From Neostapfia colusana (lineage: Eukaryota > Streptophyta > Magnoliopsida > Poales > Poaceae), in contig JASWHV010000005.1 of NCBI GenBank assembly GCA_030760725.1, positions 88,790,622-88,854,621 of the forward strand: a DNA stretch of 64,000 nt. Direction: 5' to 3'. Positions 1-11,200 of this stretch are shown here, piece after piece; position 1 is the first letter of the stretch; every line of letters begins with the position of its first letter. The notes under the pieces were generated by a model. That model searched no databases, was not told the DNA's origin, and saw nothing but the letters and a program-made list of their open reading frames with translations. A program made the position numbers and the translations under genes.

Positions 1-505
1 CACGTAAAACCTCGTTCATTAATTGCATAAAAGTGCTAGGTGCATTAGTTAAACCAAAAGGCATGACTAACCACTCGTGAAGTCCAAACTTGGTTTTAAA
101 TGCAGTTTTCCATTCATCTCCTAGTGCCATTCTAATTTGGTGGTAAGCAATACGCAAGTCAATTTTTTTGAAAATAATAGCACCACTCAATTCATCAAGC
201 ATGTCATCTAAGCAAGGAATAGGATAACGATATCGAATGGTGATGTTATTAATTGCTCTACAATCAACACACATGCGCCAGCTACCATCTTTCTTAGGAA
301 CCAAAAGAACAAGAATAGAACAAGGACTAAGGCTTCCACGAATATACCCGCGGTTCAAAAGATCTTGAACTTGTTGCTGAATTTCCCTTGTCTCTTCCGG
401 ATTCGCCCTGTACGCCGCACGATTTGGCAAACTTGCCCCTGGAATCAAGTCGATCTTATGTTCAATGCCCCTCATAGGTGGTAATCCAGGGGGTATCTTG
501 GGGGA
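1..505 (-). pseudogene. pol: CRM-type reverse transcriptase, N-terminal part
   Basis: Reverse transcriptase domain, which copies the element RNA into DNA. The minus strand is open from about 505 to the window edge and reads the RT entry block (IDLIPGASLPN), the VPKKDGSWRMCVDCRAIN block, the IDLR...YHQIRM block and EWLVMPFGLTNAPSTF. The YxDD catalytic motif would lie beyond the left edge, so activity cannot be judged. The usual Ser-Gly of the LRSGYHQI block is replaced by Ile-Ala. The frame is separated from the upstream linker ORF (472-891) by a one-base shift near 495-512, at the junction between the FADVFP motif and RT. Confidence 0.85.
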
Positions 506-986
506 AACACATCCGCAAAATCCTGCAAAAGGTTAGCAACAGCAGGGGGCAATGCAATGGACACTTCATGAAGCGAAAACATGGTTTCTTTGCATACTAA
601 AGCATAGTACATTCCCTTGGTATAAAATAAATCAGCAAGGTCAGATTTAGTTGTGAGCAACGAAGGTGATTTTAACTTAATTACTTGCTGTTTTTCAGAG
701 TCTAGTGATTTTTTTGCCTTATCATCACATATTTTACTTTTCTCCAAATGCACAATTTCAGCAGGAGTCATAGGAAGCAAAGTTATTTTCTTTCCTTTAT
801 GCATCAGAGTATATTTATTAGTTCTACCATGATGAATAGCATCCGTATCAAATTCCCAAGGACGTCCCAACAAAAGAGAACAAACATCCATAGGTACGAC
901 ATCAAAATCGGCAAAATCATGGTAAGAACCAATCGAAAATGTACTCTCACTTTTTGTGTTACCCTAACCTTACCTCTGTTGTTGAA
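472..986 (-). pseudogene. pol: CRM-type protease C-terminal part and PR-RT linker
   Basis: Continuation of the aspartic protease towards RT. The open segment 472-891 contains a LLGRPWEFD block (the conserved strand after the protease active site in this clade) and ends in the ALPPAVANLLQDFADVFP linker that precedes RT. Between this segment and the gag-protease ORF upstream, the reading frame is broken twice: an in-frame TAG at about 984-986 where relatives have Trp, and a one-base shift near 938. These are single-base lesions in otherwise well-preserved protein sequence. Confidence 0.75.
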
Positions 987-2465
987 CTACTGAATGTGGT
1001 ATGGATGAGGGTGTGCTCTTGTTGTCAACCCAAGTTTCTTGACCACATCCGTGTTCACCAAGTTATTGCAGCTGCCTCCATCAATTATAGTGTGCACACG
1101 GCAGTCCTTGACGATGAGAAACATGTGAAAAAGATTGTGTCGTTGTAGCTTGTCATCCGCCTCAACTTTGGAGCTCAAAGCACGCTGCACAATTATGCTT
1201 CTATAATTTTCCGTTGCTGCAGTATCAAGTACCTCTTCATCTGTGCTATAGTGGTCATCTTTTGGTCCTGCAACGTTAGTAGCAAGAGAATACTCATCTT
1301 CAACATCCGAAGTACTATCATACCCGCCATCATCTTGTTCTATGTATGCTCGTTTGCTAGGGCAATCTTTCATCACATGACCAACTCCCTGGCAGCGGTG
1401 ACACTTAATGTCGGAAGTTCGACTCGTGGAAGGAGTGGAAGATGTAGGCTTGAATGGTGTCGTCTTGCTGCCCTCCGGCGTGCGAGGAAATGGAGAAGTA
1501 GGTGAAGTTCGTTGGACACCATTGGATGGTGTAGTCGCTGTACGAAAACTCGAAGATGGTTCTATTTTGGATGGTGTAGATGTCGAACGCAGAGTGTAGC
1601 TGCTCCTTGTGCGTTGTTGCTGCTGCTGTTGGCGGCCCTGCAATTCTATTTCTGCCAACATAGCCAGCTGAAATAATCTGTTAACAGTATCATATTCCTT
1701 ATAATCAACAATGTCCTGAATTTCACGCCTCAACCCCCCATAAAAACGAGCTATTTTATCATCCATGTCCTCTACTACACCACAGCGCAACATACCCTTT
1801 TGTAACTCTTGATAATACCCCTCTACGGACATGTTACCTTGGTCTAGGCGCTGCAATTTTTTGCGAAGGTCCCGCTGAAAAGAAGGAGGAACAAAACAAA
1901 CACGCATAGCTTCCTTTAATCTATCCCATGTTGGAGGATCAGTTCTAGTTTTAACAAGTTCATTCCACCATATAATAGCAAAATCCTTAAAATCACCAGT
2001 GGCTTGACGAACTCTATGTTGTTCGGGAACAAGGTGGGCATTAAATTTCTGCTCTACTGTCATCTCACAATCAAGATATGCCTCAACATCATAAGCACCA
2101 GAAAAAGAGGGTATAGTAAATTTGACTTTACCAAAAGGATCATCAAGAGGGCGATTAAAATTGTTATGATGATCATTGTAATTTTAACAATTATTAGCTC
2201 CCATACCTCATAGATAAAGTGTAAGTCATGGTTGATTGTTTTGATCTTCCATATTATAAGCACCGTCTTCACGTTCTTTAGCGAGAGGGAGCCGCGCCTC
2301 AAGAGTATCCATCCGAACAACAAGATCAACAAGTTGGCAATTCAAGGTCGTCAACGACGCCTCTGTTGATGCGTGGGTTTTCGTGAACATATCTGTCATT
2401 TCCCTCATCATGTCACACAACTCAGCATGTTGAACACATTCATCATCCCTTTTATCTTCTGCCAT
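987..2465 (-). pseudogene. gag: CRM-type gag (with start of protease)
   Basis: Capsid/nucleocapsid protein of the CRM-type element. The start is taken as the ATG at 2463-2465 (MAEDKRDDE), followed by a helical N-terminus. The capsid region reads KVKFTIPSFSGAYDVEAY and FKDFAIIWWNELV; a CCHC zinc knuckle (CHRCQGVGHVMKDC) lies at 1362-1403 and binds RNA in the family. The protease active-site motif IDGGS is at 1071-1085. Gag and protease share one frame. Two in-frame stops near the N-terminus, TGA at 2226-2228 and TAA at 2184-2186, break gag. The Ser/Thr/Pro-rich spacer before the knuckle is usual for this clade. Confidence 0.85.
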
Positions 2466-3728
2466 TGTTAGTAGTAAATAAAAGACAACAAAAAGATGTT
2501 ATCCCTATCAACTACAAAGGATAGTGGCAATGTGAAAAGTGGAAGGAAGGAAACAATCTCTCTCTCTCTCTCAAGCGTCTTACCACGTTCTTACAAGTGT
2601 TCTTACCGACACAGCAGGTGGTAAACGGTGGACGGTGAGAACCAGTGAAGCGTGGAGTGATTGCAAAGGTACCTGTTCTGCTCAAGAGGAAAAAGTGGAG
2701 CTTGGATGGCACAATATGGTGGCTAATAAGCAAACATCGTTAACACCAAAACAAAGTTGAATAAGTATTCAATGTAGGAACTGTTGCTGGTTAACAAGTG
2801 TTCTAGGCATAGCACAACACAAGGAAGTAGAAAGGCAAATAGAAGATCAGGAAGATATAACCAACAAGTACATCACAAGTGTATAGGCCAACTGTTTTCA
2901 AGTGTGTGATGTCAATGCTTTAATATCTGTGCTCTCTTCACTATTTTTTAATATTTTTTTCTGATATTTTTTGTTTACTCGAGAGCATGAAAATCGGAAG
3001 CACACAACTTTGCAGCTCAATTGGATGTAAAATGTGGCCTATAGAAAATCAAGAAGATTCTTTAAAATTCGGGCTGAAACTTCGGAGGCCAGATAGTCTA
3101 TATTCCGAGGGCAATTTTGCCGAACACGGCGAAGCAGTGGAAAATCAGTTGCGAAATTTCGAGTAGATCAATTTTTAAAAAATCGCCTGATAACGAGTTC
3201 GTATGCAAAAGTTATAGCTGTTTTAAAGTAGGCTACCCGAGTTACTGTTTTTTTATGTTGATTGAAACTCGGTTTTGAAACAGACCTTGCAATAGGATGT
3301 GAAAAACAATTGGAATTAAGCAACGACGACTGATGGGATGTTGTGTGATGAATCAAGGAGGACTGGCACAATGGTTTCTCACCTGTTCTAGGGCTGGCGA
3401 TGCGGGAGTTCACGCAAGGCGGCTAGCTAGGGCAAACCGATGATCTTGGTGGATCGGTTTGTTGTTTAGGGATTGTGGAATAGGTGAGCAGCAAGAAAAA
3501 CAAGGAAGAAAATGATAACTACGACCCAAAATCACAAAGATAAACCAGCAACAAGACTCGACCACACGAATGCAAACTCAACAATGCAAACTGAAAAACG
3601 AAACTTGCACGCACTATGGTCTAGGAATCGGTAAACACGATATGTTTTTTTTGTGGCTTTTTCTGTGGACTCTAGGTATGAATAACAAAAACTAATCTAG
3701 TGGGAAATCAAAGTACCTCATGGGCAAC
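2466..3728 (-). other. CRM-type untranslated leader
   Basis: About 1.26 kb between the primer-binding site and the gag ATG with no convincing ORF. It holds a short (CT)n tract near 2562-2573. A perfect TACTAAC branch-point-like heptamer lies just upstream of the gag ATG on the minus strand (about 2467), but no acceptor directly precedes the ATG, unlike in the Tekay-type elements of this window. By position the leader should carry the RNA packaging signal; nothing in the sequence shows it directly. Confidence 0.6.
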
Positions 3729-3734
3729 CTGAAA

Positions 3735-3744
3735 TCTGATACCA
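3735..3744 (-). other. Primer-binding site, initiator Met-tRNA type
   Basis: On the minus strand, TGGTATCAGA begins two bases after the LTR end. This is the complement of the 3' end of plant initiator Met-tRNA, the usual primer of these elements. The match stops after ten bases (canonical TGGTATCAGAGC). Confidence 0.8.
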
Positions 3745-3746
3745 AT

Positions 3747-4611
3747 TGATGAGTGGTTTATGCCCGATCTTCTGAAAGGTAGGTCGATTGAAGTGGAGAT
3801 CTCGACGTTGATGATCTGAGGCACTCGAGCAGACCCAAATACCCCTGCAATCACTACACCCCTGCTCTGTTGGTTATCAACCGTTATTCACACGCTTGAC
3901 CTCGCCAAGAAGGCTATCTCTGCAGCTGCAACCGAGAACACGAGCAAGAACGATGAAGATGCAATCTGAAATTGTGAAATTGGGGTCTCACAAACTGTAG
4001 AATGGCGAAATTGTTTAATCCAAGCAAAACCCACCGAATTTGGCCGGTGGCTACAGTATTTAAAGGCTGGGGTTCGGTCATAAGACCCTTAGACGCGTCC
4101 CTAATGGACTCATACGGGATACAAGGCCCAAAAAGCCCAATACGGTGGTGCAGCACCGGACAAAACTCTGAATTCAACTTGTTCCGACAATTCCCAACGA
4201 CTCCTGACGTATTTTAATGTGGGACCAGAACCATTAGAAATTTTATCTTCTCATATTTCCATGCATATGTAGAACGTCGAAAACGGAGTCCGCATGCATC
4301 CTGGGCGTCCATTTTAAGATGGACTGCTCGTGGACTCCGAGTTAAACTCGAGTCCGAGTAGGCGACTGTTTCCATCAACTTCTGGACGTCCCATCTGGTT
4401 CTCCTCATCCCCAAATCCTCCTTTCTTTACTTGTTGATCATGTCCATGGTTCCTAATAACAATTAAATCATGAAATAGCAATCCATTCTTAAACTCACAT
4501 GGGTAGAAAGTTAGGAACGAGTTCACCTGCTGATTTAGTAATCGTGCTCATGCTCTTGTGATCGGTCCTTGTATATCAATGCGAGTATCCACTGTTGTGA
4601 TGTCCTCATCA
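3747..4611 (-). repeat. CRM-type 5' LTR
   Basis: About 865 bp bounded by the short inverted ends TGATG...CATCA. On the coding strand it opens TGATGAGGACATCACA and closes just before the primer site. A TATA-like CCTTTAAATACTG lies at about 4054-4066 on the minus strand, a sensible core promoter position. The other LTR and the second TSD copy are outside the window; the flanking pentamer here is CCTTC (4612-4616). Confidence 0.75.
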
Positions 4612-7600
4612 CCTTCCTCCATTTCTATGGTTCTTTCTCCATTTGTATGGTTCTTTCTCCATTTCTATGGTTCTTTCCCCATTTCTCCACCTCCTGCTCC
4701 ACACCACGCGCTAGCACAAGTGTGTGAGATTCCTCTTGACATGATCCTCCCTGACAGACTGAAGCAAACGGATTTTGTTTTCTCCTCGCTCACCACACGC
4801 AAAGAACAGAGCCCCCATACCGCCGCACCCTCGGTGATCATCCAGGAACCAGAAAAACTCGCTGGCAACTCCCCTCCGAGCTGCTAAACAGCACTGCATG
4901 CCCGTTTCCCACTTCCTCGACTCAAAAACAGTCGAGCTCCGGCTTCCCTTCCCCTAGAACAGCTTCCTCCGCAGTGACCTAAAGCAAGCCGACAACCGGG
5001 GGCACGTGGCCAGCTCTCCACAGAGGCTTTCACGCCTGAGCAAGCACGGCAAAGGCAGCGCGCTACCTCGGTGCTGCTCTCCTTCAAAACTTGGATCAAA
5101 CTGTGGACTACCGAGGGCTAATTCGATATTTTTGCTCCGGCGGGTACAAACCGAGTAACTGGTATGGGAACTCTAAATTCTCCCTCTCTAATTTTTGTTC
5201 GATCACCAAAATTTGCAAACACGGGCCGGAATAGCCGGCGATCATCTTCTCTTTAGCAACCCTAGTGTGAAACCGACATGGAGCTGCGTATTTCAAGCTT
5301 TTCCGAGCGTGTCTATGGCGGAACCGATCGGGCGCACGGTGAGGAACCATTTGGAGGCGTTTTCAAGCACCGGTTCTTTTTTTCGAGCTAACCTAGCACC
5401 CACTGGTGCTGTAGAGCAATTTGACCGAGCTTTTGGCGGGCTAGAACCCTTGGCTGACGGCGCCAAACTCTTTCCGTAGCCGCCGCACGTCGCCGATGGT
5501 ATTCCGGCCACCGGCAGCCCGAGCACACCTCACCAGCGTGTTCCCCGGCCTCCCAAACCCCCTAGCGGCGAGCCTCAGACTGAGAGTCGGCCGGAAATGC
5601 TGAGCCGGCAAGCTCTGGCCTCAGTCCGGCGAGGAGGGGCAGCGCAAGCGAGAGGGTGGCGAGAGGTAGGAGAAGGTGGGCGGTCCCATGCGTCAGCGAC
5701 TTAATTTTTAAACCTTTGATCGGCTGTGCCTCTGATCTCATGTGGCTGGATGCTGAAACTTTGTAGTCCGCGTGTGTCCTCAAATTTGAGTGGCTGATGT
5801 TTAAAACAGTGGGCCCAAGTTGATTTTCAATAGCAAAACCAATCCAGATTTTTTCACAACTTTGGAAAATCATATCATTGTGTAGGAACCTCCAAATGGA
5901 GTGATTCAAATTGGGTTGGATTCATTTTTCAAAGATCTATCCAAATATGAACCCCAATTTGTATGAAAGTCAATACTAAATTCTGGAAAATTCTTTGAAT
6001 ATTTTCTGAAAAATATTATTGATGGAGTTTGGTTCATCCAAAAATCCTCAGATTTTGCCAGAATATTCCTTAGGATATTATTGACCTTCTAGAAAATCTT
6101 CAGCTCATTTGAAGATGGTTTGTGTATGTATTTGCTAAATACAACCTGCTGTGTTTATAGTGGTCCAGAAACATTTTCAGAAAAGGTGTCTAACTTGTAA
6201 AATCTATTCTAGGCAATTCATAGCTCAAAATATCATGTGGAAATTCTGGCAAGCTCTATGAGTCATACTTGAAATTGTAGTTCACTTGATTGGGCATGAA
6301 AATGCACATTACTCCAGAATTAATTATTTTTATTAGAAATGTTTATGGAATTATTGTGGAGGAACTACTCAAGTAAAAGGTCTGAATTTTGTGTAAAAAT
6401 ACTTTCATGTGACCAGGAACTCACATGTAAAGTTTCAGCTCACGTTGAGCCTTAAAACTCCCTGTTCTTGTTCTCCATTCTTCTGTATGTGGGGGAATAC
6501 ATAAGAGTAGTGTGGGAATTGTGGGAGGCACAATTTGCATCCACATTAGCTGCAATTTGGCAAGCTAACTCTCTGTGTGGTGTAAGACTTCCTGTAAAAA
6601 TTTCGAAGTCATTGGAGATTAGGATATTTAGTTATGTCCAAATCATTCAAGCTCATCTCTTATGTTCATTAGGAAACTTAGTTATAAACTAAAACCCTAA
6701 GACAAATTTAGTTCATTGATGTTTCGTTGCACAACAGAGGCAACAAAGCCATTATTGGCATTTCCACACAGTCTCTGTTCTTAAGAAATCAAGTCTTTAA
6801 CTCTTTAAATTACATTGTAAAATTTGTGCATATACATGTCGATAGGATTCACAACGAAGGGGATTCAAAGGAGTGATTCGTTGAAGTTGGATCAGACTCC
6901 GGAGGATCAAGGGAGCAAAGATCACTAACTGCTTATATATACTACTAAACTGCAGAACAGGCAAGCTCCGGTTTGCATTTAACAGGTTTTAAGTTTTTAC
7001 TTTGTATTCACTCTTTCCGTTAAGATATGAAATGTGCATTAGGTCTAGTTGCTTTGATACTCCTCTTGCATGACCAAATAAACCTATGGAGTATTGGGTA
7101 GATGTCTTTTCAATGTGTAGAACTGCTATGCTTAAGTAGGGTTCGGTACAAGTCGACTGGTGAGATGCTACTTGCATGATCAGGAAAACAAGGGCATACA
7201 GGATTCAGAAATTTTTTTAGCAAGTTGAAGTTGAGACCGGCAGGTTGTAGGTGCAGCAGGACATAGGGGCCTGGGTGCGTTAGACCTGTCTGTGTCGGTC
7301 AAGGACTGATCCGTATGCGGCCCTGTTGAGCAAGTTTGAGTTGTGTACCAGACTCATGCTAGATATATGGGACCCAGTAAACCGATGTACCTCGGGAAGC
7401 TTGCGTTGAGACTTTTCCGATCGTCTCAGGCGAGAGGGCCGGTTTGCAGTATGTGGGTAATACTCTCATGACATCTCATGTTGTCAGGTGAACCATGAGG
7501 GTGGCTACTGTATGAGGCAATTGGATCGATTCAATGTGGGTGATACGGGGGAAAGGCTGCCGCGTACGACGTCAGTGATGGTTGCTGTAGGCAACGTCGA

Positions 7601-8368
7601 GTATGGGCGTACATGTCATGTAGTCTGGGTGTTATTGATTCAAATCACCATCACTCGTGGAAGAGGATTGAGCATACTTGTTCTCACAGTCATGACGTAG
7701 TAAGAACTTTCAATTGAGATAGGAACTAATCACTATGGATTGAAGTTCATACTAGCTTTGTGCTGTTATCTTGCAAACTCGATTCATTTCCACCATGAGA
7801 AATTTACATCGGGGAAAAGCGTTTCTTGTCTGATTGTGGACTCCCGATGTGGCGTGCCCAAGGTTATTCTTAATTTTCTGCTAATAAGACTTAAAACTAA
7901 GGATTAACATTTAGGTGAGTTTATTATGCATTATGCCATCCTACTTTATGTTTATACCCTCATGTAGAGTTTCATGACTAGGTTTGACGGTTAAGTCTTG
8001 CTGAGCTTTATGCTCACGCATACTATACTAGTTGTTTTGCAGGTATTGACTTTATGCTTATGAGAATGGGTGCCGATAAGACTCGGAAACCTCCGAGCGG
8101 TGACTCATGAGCATCCTCGCCGCTGCGGTTTGTTCTTCGTGTTGCTAGTAAGAAACATCCACGGGCTGGACTGTTTCTTTGATGCTAAGCTAGAAATGAG
8201 TCGTGAGAGTTGTAGTCTTCTTCTGTAGTAGTATTTGAGGTAAAGGATTTGTAAAATACTCTTTGTACGCTTCCGCAAATGATTTATGTAATATGCTTGT
8301 CCTTCACCCGTGTGCTGTTGGGTGCCACATCGCACGGCACCAACCAATGCGGTCCCCGGGCTGCAACA
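4612..8368 (+). repeat. 5' LTR of element L (left end missing)
   Basis: The right end is fixed by CTGCAACA at 8361-8368 followed by a tRNA primer site. The left ~0.6 kb is missing because the CRM-type element interrupts it; its first alignable blocks match the K LTR about 690 bp in. The layout is as in K: a GC-rich stretch (about 4690-5700), an AT-rich middle, a block at 7292-7340 conserved in all B, K and M LTRs, and the sequence CGTTTCTTG near 7820. The place where K and M have exon a ends in the same CAGGCAAGCTCCGG donor block (about 6957), but no readable exon survives, and the exon b site (after GTTTTGCAG at 8041) is frame-broken. Confidence 0.75.
4621..4688. repeat. 20-bp minisatellite, three full units plus partial
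   Basis: Three consecutive 20-bp units, each of the form ATTTSTATGGTTCTTTCYCC (4621-4640, 4641-4660, 4661-4680), then an 8-base partial unit. It lies in the L LTR immediately beside the CRM-type insertion boundary. Confidence 0.9.
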
Positions 8369-8371
8369 GCG

Positions 8372-8387
8372 TGGTATCAGAGCCGCG
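8372..8387 (+). other. Primer-binding site of L
   Basis: TGGTATCAGAGCC starts three bases after the LTR end CTGCAACA. It is the complement of initiator Met-tRNA and marks the start of minus-strand DNA synthesis. Confidence 0.9.
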
Positions 8388-9725
8388 TTAGGAATAGCGC
8401 ACGGATTGTGGATCATATTACGATAAAAACTTAGGATACGGTGAGATAACGGCACTAGGCCCACATAAGGACTACTATATTAGCGTATTATGAAGGTGGC
8501 AACCTAACTTACTTGTCCATGTCGGAAAATCATGCATCTCGGGACTTTCCATGTCTTGGGGGTGCATGTAAGCGCTGTCCACCAGTACGCACAAGCTGAA
8601 GGGTGGAGCCCCACGGGTGGCAGATAACCCGGCCAGATTTGGTATCCTCGATGACTCTTCATGTTGTTCGGGCTATTCGAGCAACGCCCTTCCCTGGCGT
8701 GCTATAGGCAAGTATGTGAGACCCCGTCATGTGGTTAGTAACGTGAACACGTAGCTCAAGGCGTGTTTGGCTTGAGAACACCCGTGCGAGTGATGACGGA
8801 CGGGTGTATGAAACTGTATTGGGACCGGTTTCGCTGTGCATCCGAGCCTGATGATTGTGTGTGTTTTATGCAGGTACTAACCACAAAAACCGTAGTACGA
8901 GTAGAACACGTTTGCGAGTGACCGTCTTAGTGCCACCTACGGATACGTATATGCTGGTGTAAGCCGGTTAGGATTTTCTTTTGTGAGGCAACGTAGTACC
9001 GTCATATGTCTGACGGTGCATCGCCACCGTACCACACTTGATAACTTCTTCCCTATGAAGAAATCATTCATTACTAACTTTCAACTGAAAATGGAAGTTG
9101 GAAAACACATACTAGTTACCGAGCTCTTTATTTGAACTAAGCTTCAAAGGAGAGAATTGATAGGACTCTAAGTTTCTCAAAAACAGGGTGCTCTGTTCTG
9201 GTAGAAATTTTTTCTGTACTTTAACAGAGCATAACTCTGAGTAGGTTGACCCAATGTATGTGTATGATACATTTATGGAAAGGTTTTTAAGTGCTATACA
9301 TCTTCTCTGTAGACCTCCAGAGCAAAATCACAAGCCAAATTGGTGGAATGTCCAGTTGAATGCAAACTGTCCAGAAACAGGGCAGATGCAAACTTCTCTG
9401 GATGTTTCTGTAAATTAGCCATAATTTTCTCTAGAGAAACCCCTAAGAGGCATATGAATAGTCTTTTGAAAAATATTGAAGTTATATCTAACTTTGGTAT
9501 TAAACTTGAGTTATGGAAATGCTGATAACAGGATCAAAATCTGGGTTAAGTACAGAAAGGTCTGTTCTGTACAGAATAGGGGACTGATTATGTTGGCTTT
9601 AGGAAGATATGTAAACATGAATTGTTGTTATACTTTCATAAAGTTTTAGTATGTTCATGTTTTACATACTTTCACATACTGCTGAGATCAAGTTTTGACT
9701 CCCCTCAAAATTATCCTTTTGCAGT
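8388..9725 (+). other. Leader of L with conserved block and acceptor at gag ATG
   Basis: No ORF of note. The part at about 8520-9010 aligns closely with the B1 leader (27610-28110, minus), far better than most non-coding parts of the two families, and includes GTGAGGCAACGTAGTACCG. A TTTTATGCAG/GTACTAAC site (8864-8881) looks like a splice acceptor joined to a donor and recurs in K and B1. The leader ends ATTATCCTTTTGCAG directly before T+ATG of gag, a strong acceptor-like sequence. Confidence 0.65.
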
Positions 9726-10798
9726 ATGGTGCGTACTCGTACTCCGAGTATGGCTGAAGGTTCTCGCCGAGACGGCGATGACTCGACTCCACCATGGGCA
9801 CCGCCATCAACGGTATGGGAGGATGTCATGGCTCAGATGGTGGAGTCGAATCAGGAGAATACAAGACTACTCCAAGCCTTGGTACAGCAAGGCATACTCC
9901 AATGTACACAACAGGTCGTTCCACCTCGGAACGCCTATTTGGACTTCTTGGTGACGGAACCACCAATTTTCATGGAAGCTACCGAACCAGTGGAAGCTGA
10001 TCAGTGGCTTCGGGTTATGGAGTCCAAGTTTGGAGTGTTCGAGTGTGATGATTATCAGAAGACGTTATTTTCAGCCCAACAGCTCCATGGAGCCACCGGA
10101 AATTGGTGGTTCGATTATCTCGACACTATTCCGGAAGGTCATCAAGTGGAATGGGTGGAATTTCGTGAAGCATTCCGTGCTCGTCACATTCCTACGGGTT
10201 TTATCAAGACCCAGGAGCAGGAATTCTGGAAGTTGAATCAAGGGGACATGAATGTCCTCGATTATGTCAAACGTTTAACCATTTGACACAATATGCTCCC
10301 AACTATGCGACGAGCGAAGCTGCAAGGTGTGATTACTTTTTCCATGGCCTGAGTGCCATATTAAAAGATAGGTTGGCTTTGTTCAATCAAGGAAATTACA
10401 CCGAGTTGATCAGTGCTGCCATACTGCAAGAACAGGCGACACTTGAGTGTCAAGCAGAGAAGAGGGACCAGAGTGATGTGCAAGAAGACACACCCATTGT
10501 TCCTCGTAAATACCGTTTGGTGTATCGCACACCATCCAATGAACTATGGCATCCACCAGTAAGATCAACATATCCCAGATTTACAGCTCAAGAATCAAGT
10601 CTTGAAGCACCACCACAGCCGCGGCTGTGATTGATTTCTGGTGCATTATTGCTGCAGCCAAGTACATCAACTTATCAACCACATGTCAGCAAAGAACCAG
10701 GGAAATATTCGTGTTCTTATTGCCACCGTTTTGGGCATTTTATGCAAGAATGCCGGGAGAAGTTGTTGAACAGTTGACAACCATCATCATCAGGTGGT
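9726..10798 (+). pseudogene. gag: Element L gag
   Basis: Capsid-nucleocapsid protein. Start ATG 9726 (MVRTRTPS), matching K (MVRTRS) and B1 (MTRTRA). The gag domain includes GATGNWWFDYL, EWVEFREAFRARHIP and the RCDYFFHGL segment. A one-base loss near 10272-10280 shifts the frame (ORF 9726-10286 to frame of 10283-10630). TGA at 10628-10630 stops that frame, and a CCHC knuckle CSYCHRFGHFMQEC is readable at 10712-10753 in the same frame as 10283-10630. Broken in at least three places. Confidence 0.85.
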
Positions 10799-11200
10799 AT
10801 GCCGCCACATGCTCAAGTAAACATAACAGCATTGCAATCCGGGAGTGTGCAACATCTTACTATTGAGGATATCCCGGAGGGAGCACCGGTGTTAGCGGGC
10901 ATGTTCACTCTTAAAGACGTACCCGTGCTCATACTTTTTGATTCCGGTGCTATCCACAATTTTATCAGCAAATCATGCGTGGATCATCACCAATTATCCA
11001 CCAATACTCCCACAACGAGTTATCTTATACGTTCACCGGGAGGAAATATCTCTGCTAATCAGAATGTGTCCCGAGGAGCTTTATATTTGGGAGGAAAATA
11101 TACCCAACATCGCTGATTATGTTGGATGGGCAGAAGATAGACGTAATATTGGGGATGTCTTGGTTAAATCATCACGGTGCCGTTCTCAATATCAGTAACC
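10799..11200 (+). pseudogene. pol: Element L aspartic protease
   Basis: Protease that matures the polyprotein. It reads HLTIEDIPEGAPVLAGMF, then the active-site motif LFDSGA at about 10934-10951, then RSPGG. The frame of 10799-11116 ends at TGA 11114-11116; a one-base shift near 11098-11104 moves into the frame starting 11119 (LDGQKIDVILGMSWL), the conserved C-terminal strand. Confidence 0.85.

Larger units (their letters stand above)
1..4611 (-). mobile_element. CRM-clade chromovirus, partial, nested in LTR of element L
   Basis: Ty3/gypsy LTR retrotransposon read on the minus strand: 5' LTR (3747-4611), tRNA primer site, about 1.26 kb of leader, gag, protease and the start of reverse transcriptase, cut by the left window edge. 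The clade call rests on the protein pattern: zinc knuckle, an IDGGSCNNL protease motif, the IDLIPGASLPN block before RT and the EWLVMPFGLTNAPSTFM block, all typical of the CRM lineage as I know it. The LTR opens TGATGAGGACATCACA on the coding strand, like CRM LTRs. The element ends abruptly against a sequence that aligns with the middle of Tekay-type LTRs, so it most likely inserted into the 5' LTR of element L. The TSD cannot be checked because the other end is outside the window. Several stops and frameshifts make it non-functional. Confidence 0.85.

Noticed and set aside
5195..5909. ORFs on both strands of the L LTR that might be a host gene
   Set aside because: The region aligns in order with GC-rich LTR segments of K and M; no independent protein family recognised.
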